Part shown: positions 1-7,250 of the stretch, in pieces
Layout: each line of letters begins with the position of its first letter
Position numbering within the stretch: the first letter of the stretch is position 1
NCBI GenBank assembly: GCA_035649235.1
Contig: DASRJX010000094.1
Coordinates: 1 to 16,063, forward strand
DNA: 16,063 nucleotides
Direction of reading: 5' to 3'
Source of the DNA: DASRJX01 sp035649235
GTDB lineage: Bacteria; Acidobacteriota; Polarisedimenticolia; Gp22-AA2
The notes under the pieces: model-generated
Databases searched by the model: none
Told to the model about the DNA's origin: nothing
What the model saw: only the letters and a program-made list of their open reading frames with translations
Position numbers and translations under genes: made by a program

Positions 1-471
1 GAGGCGCTGGTCGACCCGTCGAAAGGCCACCTCGTCGATGAGAGCCATCAGGTGAGCCATTCGCTGGGACAGGAACTGGAACACGAACACGCGAAACGCG
101 TCGGACTTCAGGATGAGTTCCAGGAAGAGTGCTCGGGGCAGGGCAAAGAGAGTCAGCTTGGTCTCGGCCGTCCCGATCGCAGGGTAGGGCGTCTCTCCCA
201 GCAACGCGACGTTGGTGATGACGCAGCTCTCTCCGGGGTTCAGCCGGTACAGCAGGATCTCGTGTCCGTCCGGGCTGCACTTCGTGGCCCGAATGACGCC
301 CTCCACGAGGAAGGGATAGTGGGTGCAGGGGCTCCCTTCCTCGAACAGGCGCTTCCCGGCGGGGGCCTGAAGGACCTGCAGCGACCCCTCGACTCTCCCT
401 AGAAGCTCCGCCGGGAGCTCCTCCAGGACCGGGTAGCAGGCCATCAGTTTCTGTCGTAGCGGTTTTATCAT
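1..471 (-). CDS. Crp/Fnr-family transcriptional regulator, N-terminal part (cut by left edge)
   Basis: The first 157 residues of a Crp/Fnr-type regulator are visible; the C-terminal winged helix-turn-helix lies beyond the window edge. Residues 15-120 form the cyclic-nucleotide-binding-like beta roll (PAGKRLFEEGSPC at 37-49, PGESCVIT at 79-86), followed by the long dimerisation helix with the EVAFRRVDQRL stretch (147-157) that normally precedes the DNA-binding domain. The Arg of the usual phosphate-binding cassette of cAMP-binding members is not seen, so cAMP is an unlikely ligand (inference). Four cysteines (12, 49, 65, 83) could allow redox or metal sensing, but this is speculative. The ATG at 471 is preceded by AGGAGG with a 7-base spacing, a very good start. 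The gene diverges from amtB across about 240 bases. Family assignment is firm; target genes and signal are unknown. Confidence 0.85.
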   Translation of the reverse strand, partial: MIKPLRQKLMACYPVLEELPAELLGRVEGSLQVLQAPAGKRLFEEGSPCTHYPFLVEGVIRATKCSPDGHEILLYRLNPGESCVITNVALLGETPYPAIGTAETKLTLFALPRALFLELILKSDAFRVFVFQFLSQRMAHLMALIDEVAFRRVDQRL

Positions 472-513
472 CCGTCTCCCTCCTGACTCCGGTGCGGCCC
501 GCGCCGGATCCCG

Positions 514-529
514 TGGCACCCTCCCTGCC
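514..529 (+). promoter_or_regulatory. Sigma-54-type -24/-12 promoter candidate for amtB
   Basis: TGGCAC at 514-519, five bases, then CTGCC at 525-529 puts the GG and GC dinucleotides at the exact spacing of the sigma-54 consensus TGGCAC-N5-TTGC. It points toward amtB, about 180 bases upstream of its start. Ammonium transporter genes are often sigma-54/NtrC controlled, which adds plausibility. In GC-rich DNA such a match can occur by chance, and no activator sites were identified. Confidence 0.4.
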
Positions 530-637
530 GCGCCACGCTGGGCCGATCTTACCTTGCGAATCAGGCGCCGGCTCTCACATTCGGCAGCTTCCGTCGCCGG
601 CTGGCCGTGCCCCAGGGCCTCCCACCGGCCGCCTGGC

Positions 638-666
638 TGGACCCCGTCGGCTCCGAGCACTAGATT
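638..666 (+). promoter_or_regulatory. Weak sigma-70-like promoter candidate before amtB
   Basis: TGGACC (638-643) and TAGATT (661-666) are separated by 17 bases; each matches four of six consensus positions. The site lies 45 bases upstream of the amtB start. It is an alternative or addition to the sigma-54-like element further upstream and is only weakly supported. Confidence 0.2.
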
Positions 667-711
667 CACCGGGTCCCGATCCGCGTGGATGCGGGCCAGA
701 GGAAAGCGTCG

Positions 712-2076
712 ATGAACCCTCGCTGGATCGTCCCGTTCGGGTTGCTGGTCCTGCTCGCGGCCCTGTCGCTGTTCCTGGGGGAGAGCCCGCAGGCGAAGAC
801 GGGCGGCCCGATACAGGCCGGCGACGTCGCGTGGCTCCTGACCGCCACCGGCCTGGTGCTGCTCATGACGCCGGGGTTGTCGTTCTTCTACGGCGGCATG
901 GTGAGCACGCGGAACGTGATCTCGACGATGCTCCAGAGCTTCGTCGCCCTGGGGGTCATCAGCCTGCTGTGGGTCGTGTGCGGATTCAGCCTGGCGTTCG
1001 GGGAGAGTGTGCACGGGCTGATCGGCAATCCCTTCACCTTCCTGATGTTCCGCGGCGTCGGCACGGAGAGCCATCCCGATCTGGCGCCCGCCATCCCGCT
1101 CCTGCTGTTTGCCATGTTCCAGCTGAAGTTCGCGGTGATCACACCGGCCCTCGTGAGCGGCTCGTTCGCCGAGCGGGTCCGGTTCTCGGCCTACCTCATG
1201 TTCATGTGCCTCTTCAGCATCTTCGTCTACGCCCCCCTGGCTCACTGGACGTGGCATCCGCAGGGGTTCCTCCGGCAGTGGGGGGTCCTCGACTTCGCGG
1301 GCGGGACCGTGGTGCACATGTCGGCCGGGTTCGCCGCCCTGGCCGGGGCCATCTACCTGGGCCCGCGGATGTCCCATTCGCGCCAGAGCGTCCAGAGGCC
1401 GGCCAACACGGCCTACGTGATCCTCGGCACCGGGATGCTGTGGTTCGGCTGGTTCGGCTTCAACGCCGGCTCGGCCCTGGCGGCGGACGCCGTCGCCACG
1501 CACGCCTTCGCGACCACCAACACGGCCTCGGCAGCCGCCATGCTGGCCTGGATGTTCTTCGACGGATTACGCGGCCGCAGGCCTTCGGCCCTCGGCGCCT
1601 GCATCGGCGCGGTCGTTGGTCTCGTCGCCATCACGCCGGCGGCGGCCTACGTGAGCGTGCCTCACAGCATCTTCGTGGGGGTCGCCGCCAGCCTCCTGAG
1701 CAGCCTCGCCGTGAATCTGAAGTCCCGGTCGACGCTTGACGACACGCTGGACGTGTTCCCGTGCCACGGCGTGGGCGGGATCGTCGGCATGCTCCTCACC
1801 GGGATCCTGGCGCGCGAAGTGGGATTGCTGGCTGGGCAGACCTCGACCTTCCTGCACCACCTGATGGCCCTGGTGATCGTCAGCGTGTACTCGTTCGGCG
1901 TGTCGCTGGCGCTCTTCAAGATCACCGACCTCTTCGTCTCGGTGCGGGTGACCCCGGAGGACGAGGCGAAGGGGCTCGACATCAGCCAGCACGCCGAGTG
2001 GCTCAGCCTCGTCCCCGCGCCTTCCGGGTTCTCCCGGACATCGGACGAGGCGGGGACGAACTCACGGGTCGGCTGA
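712..2076 (+). CDS. amtB: Ammonium transporter, Amt/MEP/Rh family
   Basis: A 454-residue integral membrane channel for ammonia/ammonium uptake across the inner membrane. Diagnostic family stretches are present: SFFYGGMVSTRNV near 57, TPALVSGSFAERVRFSAY near 144-161, DFAGGTVVHMSAG near 194-206, LWFGWFGFNAGSA near 243-255 and FPCHGVGGIVG near 349-359. The twin pore histidines (about 202 and 352), the Phe gate residues, the Ser of the external site (about 254) and the conserved Asp (about 194) are all there. A hydrophobic N-terminal segment may be a signal peptide. The frame is open from a GTG at 685, but ATG 712 has AGAGGA about 8 bases upstream and is preferred. No glnK/glnB gene is adjacent, unlike the common glnK-amtB pair. 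A divergent Crp/Fnr regulator lies upstream. The methyltransferase gene converges on its 3' end with a gap of 22 bases. Confidence 0.97.
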   Translation: MNPRWIVPFGLLVLLAALSLFLGESPQAKTGGPIQAGDVAWLLTATGLVLLMTPGLSFFYGGMVSTRNVISTMLQSFVALGVISLLWVVCGFSLAFGESVHGLIGNPFTFLMFRGVGTESHPDLAPAIPLLLFAMFQLKFAVITPALVSGSFAERVRFSAYLMFMCLFSIFVYAPLAHWTWHPQGFLRQWGVLDFAGGTVVHMSAGFAALAGAIYLGPRMSHSRQSVQRPANTAYVILGTGMLWFGWFGFNAGSALAADAVATHAFATTNTASAAAMLAWMFFDGLRGRRPSALGACIGAVVGLVAITPAAAYVSVPHSIFVGVAASLLSSLAVNLKSRSTLDDTLDVFPCHGVGGIVGMLLTGILAREVGLLAGQTSTFLHHLMALVIVSVYSFGVSLALFKITDLFVSVRVTPEDEAKGLDISQHAEWLSLVPAPSGFSRTSDEAGTNSRVG

Positions 2077-2098
2077 GGGCTGCGCGCGGTCTGGTGCC

Positions 2099-2866
2099 CT
2101 AGCCTGGGGGCGCGGCGGAGGCCCCGCCCTTCTCGGCGACGAGCAGGAGGTACGGAGCGCCCACCTCGAAGGCCTCCCCGGCCAGGCTCCTGTAGACCTC
2201 GAGCGTCGACAGGCCCGCTTCCCCCAGGAGGGCCAGCAGCTCCCGGACCGTGTAGACGCACTGCCGGCCCGTGCCGACGTGCGTCTCGCCACCCCGGACG
2301 AAGGTGTAGGTGGTCTCGAACACGCTCTCGAGCGGGAGATACCTGTTTTCCTCGAGGAACAGGATGTCGTCCAGCCGCGCCCACTGCTTTTCCAGGAGGT
2401 TCGGCAGGATCGACTCGGCCGTCATCCCGGTGTCGAGAGCGAAGCGGGCGCCGGGCTTGAGGGTGCGCGCCAGCGACGACACGAAGACTCGCATCCCCTC
2501 CGGCTCCAGGTATCCGAAGCTGTTCCCGAAGCAGCAGGCGGCGTCGTACTCGGATTCCCACGGGAGGTCCCGCATGTCGCCGTGGCGCCACTGCACCGGG
2601 AAGCGGCCCTCCGCCGAGAGCCGCCGGGCTTCCTCGATCGATTCCAGGGAGAGATCGACGCCGGTCAGCGAGTAGCCGCGGGCCGCCAGTGCCATGGCGT
2701 GGCGACCGCTCCCGCACGGGACGTCGAGCACGCGCGCCCCCGGCCGCAGCCGCAGATGGCGCTCCAGGAAATCCGCCTCGGCGCGCGTCTGCTCCGGCGT
2801 GACCGCCTTGCGCCACATGTCGAGCACGATGCCCTGGAAGAAAGTCTTGTACCAGTCGTGGCCCAC
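2099..2866 (-). CDS. Class I SAM-dependent methyltransferase
   Basis: A 255-residue cytoplasmic protein with a Rossmann-type methyltransferase fold. Motif I, VLDVPCGSGRHAM, is at 46-58; the acidic residue of motif II is in GVDLS (69-73); GDMRDLPW at 96-103 and CCFGNSFGYL at 111-120 match the following adenine-binding and motif IV positions. The N-terminal stretch WYKTFFQGIVLDMWRKA is typical of a widespread family of uncharacterised small-molecule-type methyltransferases; the substrate cannot be told from sequence. The start is GTG at 2866 with GGAGAGG upstream at suitable spacing. It diverges from the dienelactone hydrolase gene across 80 bases and converges with amtB. Methyltransferase assignment is secure; a specific role is not. 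Confidence 0.9.
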   Translation of the reverse strand: MGHDWYKTFFQGIVLDMWRKAVTPEQTRAEADFLERHLRLRPGARVLDVPCGSGRHAMALAARGYSLTGVDLSLESIEEARRLSAEGRFPVQWRHGDMRDLPWESEYDAACCFGNSFGYLEPEGMRVFVSSLARTLKPGARFALDTGMTAESILPNLLEKQWARLDDILFLEENRYLPLESVFETTYTFVRGGETHVGTGRQCVYTVRELLALLGEAGLSTLEVYRSLAGEAFEVGAPYLLLVAEKGGASAAPPG

Positions 2867-2946
2867 CGATCGCCTCTCCGCGTGTCCCGCCGCTCCGCGG
2901 CCATGCTAGCCTACCTCGATCGGCGCCTTCCGATGAAAGGAGAGAC

Positions 2947-3765
2947 ATGATCCCGATGCTCGCATTGCTGCTCGCGGCCGTCGCCACCTCCGTCACCCTG
3001 CCGCCGGCGGAGGCCGGCGCGAAGAACGTGCTCGAGTCCTCACCGCGCCATGGCGAGTGGGCCGACGTGCCTGGTCCTGGAGGGCAGGCGATCAGGACCT
3101 GGACGGTCTACCCCGAGCGCAAGGACAAGGCGCCCGTGGTCATCGTCCTGATGGAGGTGTTCGGCCTGACCGACTGGATCCGGTCGGTGTCGGATCGCCT
3201 CGCGGCGGAGGGGTTCATCGCTGTGGCGCCCGACATGCTCTCCGGCAAGGGTCCCTCGGGAGGCGGATCGGATTCGGTCGCGACGCGGGACGACGCCGTG
3301 AAGCTGGTGCGCGAGCTGGGCGCCGAGGAGGTGGTGGCCCGCCTCGACGCCGTGCGCGGCTGGGCGGTGAAGCTGCCGGCGGCAACCGGCCGCAGCGCCA
3401 TCGTCGGGTTCTGCTGGGGCGGCGCCAGGTCCTTCTCGTACGCGCTGGCGCAGCCGTCGCTCGATGCCGCCGTCGTCTATTACGGGAGCAACCCCTCCGA
3501 CGCAGCCGCCCTGGCCGGCCTCAAGGTGCCCATCCTCGGCCTGTACGGAGGCGACGACGCGCGCGTCAACGCGACGATCGACGCGGCGCGCGAGGCGCTC
3601 AAGAAGGCGGGCAGGACCTACGAGGTGCACCTCTTCGAAGGGGCCGGCCACGGTTTCCTGCGCCAGCAGGACGAGCGGGATGGCGCCAACCGGAAGGCCT
3701 CGGAAGCCGCCTGGCCCCGCACCATCGATTTCCTGAAGGAGCACCTGCGCGACAAGCGCAAGTGA
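2947..3765 (+). CDS. Dienelactone hydrolase family protein, exported
   Basis: A 272-residue alpha/beta hydrolase. An N-terminal hydrophobic segment (about 1-23, ending at AEA/G) looks like a signal peptide, suggesting periplasmic location. The DLH-type catalytic triad is visible: Cys156 in GFCWGG, Asp204 in YGGDDARV and His235 in GAGHGF. The helper Glu (Glu70 in LMEVFGL) that positions the Cys in characterised dienelactone hydrolases is also present. Family members hydrolyse cyclic dienelactones or other small esters; no chlorocatechol pathway genes are nearby, so the real substrate is unknown. The ATG follows AAGGAGAG by a few bases. It shares a short divergent upstream region with the methyltransferase gene, and the next plus-strand gene starts 131 bases downstream. 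Confidence 0.93.
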   Translation: MIPMLALLLAAVATSVTLPPAEAGAKNVLESSPRHGEWADVPGPGGQAIRTWTVYPERKDKAPVVIVLMEVFGLTDWIRSVSDRLAAEGFIAVAPDMLSGKGPSGGGSDSVATRDDAVKLVRELGAEEVVARLDAVRGWAVKLPAATGRSAIVGFCWGGARSFSYALAQPSLDAAVVYYGSNPSDAAALAGLKVPILGLYGGDDARVNATIDAAREALKKAGRTYEVHLFEGAGHGFLRQQDERDGANRKASEAAWPRTIDFLKEHLRDKRK

Positions 3766-3896
3766 CCGGCCGGACACCTGCGCGCGCTGAGCCGTGAAGC
3801 CCGCGGTCAGGGCGCTACCGGGTCCCGGGAACCGGATGCCGTCAGGCGGCGTACGATCCCCCGAGGGCGCCGCAATCGCGCCCGGAGGGAGGGTCC

Positions 3897-4622
3897 ATGA
3901 AGCGGCATGTCGCCCGAGCGGCGCTTTTCGCCCTGGCTCTGGGTCTGGCCAGCCTGGCCGTCGCCGGGCCAGGCGACCCCGAATACCGCACGATCGAGCG
4001 CACCTTCGCCGCGGAGAGCCTCAAGACTTTCAGCGTGAAGGGGAACGTCGGCAAGATCGTGGTCAGCACCACGACGTCCGACAGCATCCGCCTGCGTCTC
4101 GAGCTGGGGGTTCGGACCCAGGGCGGGCTCTTCGGCTCGCGCAAGGGAGACCCGCACGCGGCGGAGCTGGACGCCGACAGCAGCGCCGATGTCATCGACT
4201 TCGGTCTGCGCTATGCAGGCGACCGCGACGGTCTCGACGAGATCTGGACGCTCGAAGTCCCAGCGCGCCTGGCCGCGCGGCTCGAGCTGGCCGTGGGGGA
4301 CATGGACGTCCGCGGCCTGGAAGGAGGGTTGAAGCTCTCCGTCAACGTGGGCGACATCGAGGCCGACGTCCCCCGCGGGGACATCACCGCCAGGACCAAC
4401 GTGGGCGACATTCGCGTCACGTCCGCCACCGACTCTTACGGCGACGTGGAGCTGGAGGCGAGCGTCGGCGACACGCACCTGACGCAGGGCGACCACCGCG
4501 TCCGGCATCCGAAGCCGGCCGGCGCCGGGAACCGCATCTCGCTCGACGGTCCCGGCCGCGACCGCATCCGGATCAAGACCAACGTCGGCGACGCCAGCCT
4601 CGTCCTGAGCACGTCCACCTAG
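3897..4622 (+). CDS. Secreted repetitive beta protein, DUF4097/adhesin-like
   Basis: A 241-residue protein with a signal peptide (about 1-23, MKR followed by a hydrophobic stretch ending in AVAGP). The remainder has repeated short beta-strand units marked by VGD or YGD turns at 133, 151, 169, 181, 190 and 230, for example LSVNVGDIEADVPRGD and ARTNVGDIRVTS. This pattern is typical of the 'putative adhesin' DUF4097 family, which forms a right-handed beta solenoid; the match is by pattern, not by search. No lipobox cysteine is seen and there are no cysteines at all. The ATG is preceded by GGAGGGAGGG. It converges with the S8 protease gene, with 49 bases between stop codons. Function is unknown; surface or periplasmic location is inferred. 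Confidence 0.75.
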   Translation: MKRHVARAALFALALGLASLAVAGPGDPEYRTIERTFAAESLKTFSVKGNVGKIVVSTTTSDSIRLRLELGVRTQGGLFGSRKGDPHAAELDADSSADVIDFGLRYAGDRDGLDEIWTLEVPARLAARLELAVGDMDVRGLEGGLKLSVNVGDIEADVPRGDITARTNVGDIRVTSATDSYGDVELEASVGDTHLTQGDHRVRHPKPAGAGNRISLDGPGRDRIRIKTNVGDASLVLSTST

Positions 4623-4671
4623 GCCGAGCTGGAAGAGCTGGGCCGCTGGCAGGCCCCGGAGGTGGCCGCGA

Positions 4672-7110
4672 TCAACGCACGATCACGCCGTCCAGGCTGA
4701 CGCGCAGCTCGACCCGATCGTCGGGCACGTGCAGCTCGAAACCCTGGATGACGACCGTCCACTCGCCGGGCATCGGGTTGTTCACCACGACCCTCTCGGG
4801 GGCGTTCAACGTTGCCCCGCCCAATAGAAGGTTAAAGTCCGGCGGTATCAGGATCATGTCGATGTCGCTCACCGGGTAGTTGGACCATTCTTCACGGAAG
4901 ACCAGCCGGAAATCGGCCTCGGAGACCCCGGGAGGAATGGTGATCGGCAGGTACACGAATTCGGACTGTGACACCTTCCCCTGCCGGCTGATCCGCGGCG
5001 TCGGGTCGGTCACCGAGGACACGGAGACGTCCGCCGACACCTCGCCAGCGTTGGTCCAGTCGCCGTTCACCGTGATCCGCATGATCCCCGTCTCGGGATC
5101 GGTGAGCACGGCCGACCCGCCGTTCGTGAACGCGAAGACCTGGTAGTCGCCATCGCCGAAGGCGTTCGTGTGCCTCGTGGTCTTGGCGGAGTGGACCGTG
5201 ATCAGGACGTCGTCTCCGAAGAACAGGTTCTGCTCCGCGGGAGGCAGCGACGGGGTGACGTTCGACAGCGTGAGCCTCACTTGCGCGGTGTTCGGCTGGA
5301 CCAGGTAGAAGAGCTCGCCCCGCTCACCGGGCTTCAGGGGGCCGACGTGCTGCGCCACGGTGCCGGTCAGCACCGTGAGGCCGGCGTTGTCCTCCAGGTT
5401 GTCCCGGAGCTTGTGCGTGTACGGCGGCGCCGCCGGCAGGTCATCGGGGACGGTCCCGGTCAGCAGGAGGTCGCGGGCCGCCAGGGCGTCGACGTAGCCG
5501 GCGCCCTGATCGAGGGCGGTCGACCCGTCGGCGAGCACGCCCGGATTGGCGGCGGCGATGATGGCGTTGCGGACCTGGCGCGCCGTCGCCGACGGGACGG
5601 CCTGCCTGAGGAGCGCCGCGACGCCGGCGACCGTCGGGGAGCTGAAGCTGGTGCCGCCGGCGAAGCTGACCGCCGTGAAGTTGGGAGCGAACCCCTGGCC
5701 GTAGCACCAGTCGCCGTTCGCTATCACGTCGGGATCCCCACGGCCGTCGGGATTCGGTCCGCGCGAGCTGAAGTAGACGGTTTGCACTCCTCCGAAGGGC
5801 CGGTAGAAGGCGCCGATGCCGAAACCGAACTGCAGATCGCGCACGATCCTCTCGGCGTGGGGCAGGCTGGCGGCGCCGACCGTGACCGCGCCCATCGCCG
5901 ATCCGGGGCCGCCGATGGTCAGGCCCGAAGGCCCGGCGTTGCTCGCCGAGACGACGGCGACGATGTCGTGGTCCAGGAGCGCGCTCACGCCGCGATCGAG
6001 CAGCTCGCGCCCCGGGAACAGATTGGGTCCGCCGAGGCTCATGTTGACGACCTGGATGTTGCGCCCGCCCGGCATGCCGGTCCTGTACAGCTCCTTCAGC
6101 TCGATCGCCCGGTCGACCGCCTGGAGGATGCGCGACGTGGGCGCCCCGCCCGCGGGGCCGAAGACCCTGAGGGCGTAGATGCTCGCGTGAGGGGCGGAGC
6201 CGACCATCGGGATGGCGCCCCCGCAGCCGCCGCCGCCCGGGCAGTTCCCGTTGCCGGTGCAGACCGCGCCGGCATTGGATCCGCCGATGCAGACGTTGGG
6301 CGGCATGATCGCGCCGGGTGCGTATGCCCGGACCGACCTGAAGAAGAGGCTCGTCACGAAGAACCGGAACACGGTGTTCGCCGAGACCATGCCGGCGACG
6401 AAGGTACCGTGCCCGCTGTTGGCCTGGTGCGAGAAGCCGAGGCCGTCGAGCACGAAGTCCTCGCCACCGATGACCGAGCCATCGCTCGTGAGATGCGGGT
6501 ACCCCGGGCGGATGCCGGAGTCGATCAAGGCGACGATGACGCCGATCCCGGTGATCCCCGCCGCATGGAGCGCGGACGCATGGCTGACGCCGTCGTTGAT
6601 GATGTAGCCCTCCGGCTGCGACGCGGCGAAGGCCTGAAGGTCGCCGGCAGCCAGCGCATCCACCGCGTCGGCCGTGACGCTCCGGCCGTCGTCGATCACG
6701 GGCGGCGCCCCGGCCCGGGTGAGACCCAGGTCCCGCGGATCGGGGGCCTCGACGATCAGGTCCTTCTTGATCGACTCGGGGCCGGTGATCGCCAGGATGG
6801 CCGCGAGCGCGCTCCGCGGCACGCGGGCCGCGACGCCGTCGAAGTACTTGTACTGCTGAGTCACGACCCCGCCCTGTCGTTCGATCTCCGCCACGACGGC
6901 TGCGTACGGCTTGGGGGTGGTGAGCAGCACCGATTCCATGAGGGGGGGCGCCGGAGGCGTGCCGGGCTTACCGGGGCCGGGGTCGCTGCCGGGCGGGGTC
7001 CTGCGCGTCCCGGCGAGGGAGGGCGGTCCCAGGACCAGGAGCGGGATGCCGAAGAGGAGCACCAGCAGCGTGAGTGTGAGCAGGGTGATCCGGAGGGTGC
7101 GCCGCTTCAT
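4672..7110 (-). CDS. Exported subtilisin-family (S8) serine protease
   Basis: An 812-residue protease. A basic, hydrophobic N-terminus (MKRRTLRI, then about 20 hydrophobic residues) is a signal peptide or anchor. A Pro/Gly-rich linker and an inhibitor-I9-like propeptide (about 58-123) follow. The catalytic triad is Asp197 (ALIDSG), His234 (GHGTFVAG) and Ser488 (GGTSFSSPTVAG), with oxyanion Asn391 (SASNAG). Between the His and Asn blocks lies an insert with four cysteines, C-x9-C-x5-C-x5-C at 274-296. After the catalytic domain (to about 555) come roughly 250 residues of predicted beta-rich C-terminal region, probably extracellular. Two in-frame ATGs exist at 7116 and 7110; AAGGAG abuts the first and sits 6 bases before the second, so 7110 is chosen. 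It is separated from the arg operon by 140 bases. Confidence 0.93.
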   Translation of the reverse strand: MKRRTLRITLLTLTLLVLLFGIPLLVLGPPSLAGTRRTPPGSDPGPGKPGTPPAPPLMESVLLTTPKPYAAVVAEIERQGGVVTQQYKYFDGVAARVPRSALAAILAITGPESIKKDLIVEAPDPRDLGLTRAGAPPVIDDGRSVTADAVDALAAGDLQAFAASQPEGYIINDGVSHASALHAAGITGIGVIVALIDSGIRPGYPHLTSDGSVIGGEDFVLDGLGFSHQANSGHGTFVAGMVSANTVFRFFVTSLFFRSVRAYAPGAIMPPNVCIGGSNAGAVCTGNGNCPGGGGCGGAIPMVGSAPHASIYALRVFGPAGGAPTSRILQAVDRAIELKELYRTGMPGGRNIQVVNMSLGGPNLFPGRELLDRGVSALLDHDIVAVVSASNAGPSGLTIGGPGSAMGAVTVGAASLPHAERIVRDLQFGFGIGAFYRPFGGVQTVYFSSRGPNPDGRGDPDVIANGDWCYGQGFAPNFTAVSFAGGTSFSSPTVAGVAALLRQAVPSATARQVRNAIIAAANPGVLADGSTALDQGAGYVDALAARDLLLTGTVPDDLPAAPPYTHKLRDNLEDNAGLTVLTGTVAQHVGPLKPGERGELFYLVQPNTAQVRLTLSNVTPSLPPAEQNLFFGDDVLITVHSAKTTRHTNAFGDGDYQVFAFTNGGSAVLTDPETGIMRITVNGDWTNAGEVSADVSVSSVTDPTPRISRQGKVSQSEFVYLPITIPPGVSEADFRLVFREEWSNYPVSDIDMILIPPDFNLLLGGATLNAPERVVVNNPMPGEWTVVIQGFELHVPDDRVELRVSLDGVIVR

Positions 7111-7204
7111 GGGCATCTCCTTATCTACTTTGAATCTGGATAATGTCCCGGTCCCCAGTTTGCGCCGTCCGCGCGCAACCTAGATAGACCGCTTTGGCAG
7201 GATC

Positions 7205-7221
7205 TGCAACATGTTTTTGCA
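7205..7221. repeat. Short inverted repeat TGCAA-N7-TTGCA
   Basis: TGCAA (7205-7209) and TTGCA (7217-7221) form a perfect 5-bp inverted repeat around seven AT-rich bases, upstream of the S8 protease gene. It could be an operator for that gene or chance; no promoter could be defined with confidence in this gap. Confidence 0.25.
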
Positions 7222-7223
7222 CC

Positions 7224-7242
7224 CCCGGACCTGGGTCCCGGG
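7224..7242 (-). terminator. GC-rich hairpin after argJ, possible transcription end
   Basis: Read on the minus strand, CCCG-(G)-GAC, loop CCAG, then GTC-C-style pairing with a CGGG arm give a stem of about 7 bp with one bulge, 9 to 27 bases after the argJ stop. No U-tract follows on the minus strand, so it is not a classical intrinsic terminator; it may stabilise the 3' end or act with Rho. Confidence 0.3.
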
Positions 7243-7250
7243 AGCGCCGG

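Noticed and set aside
1130..1140. Lysine next to the predicted Phe gate of AmtB (FQLKFA)
   Set aside because: I considered it a possible altered pore, but as far as I recall the same QLKFA sequence occurs in many ordinary Amt proteins.
492..1739. Long plus-strand frame overlapping amtB in another phase
   Set aside because: Pro/Arg-rich shadow of amtB with no recognisable domain.
5170..7143. 657-codon plus-strand open frame opposite the S8 protease
   Set aside because: Its translation is Arg/Gly/Asp-rich without family features, and the opposite strand encodes a protease with intact triad. Long antisense frames are expected at this GC content.
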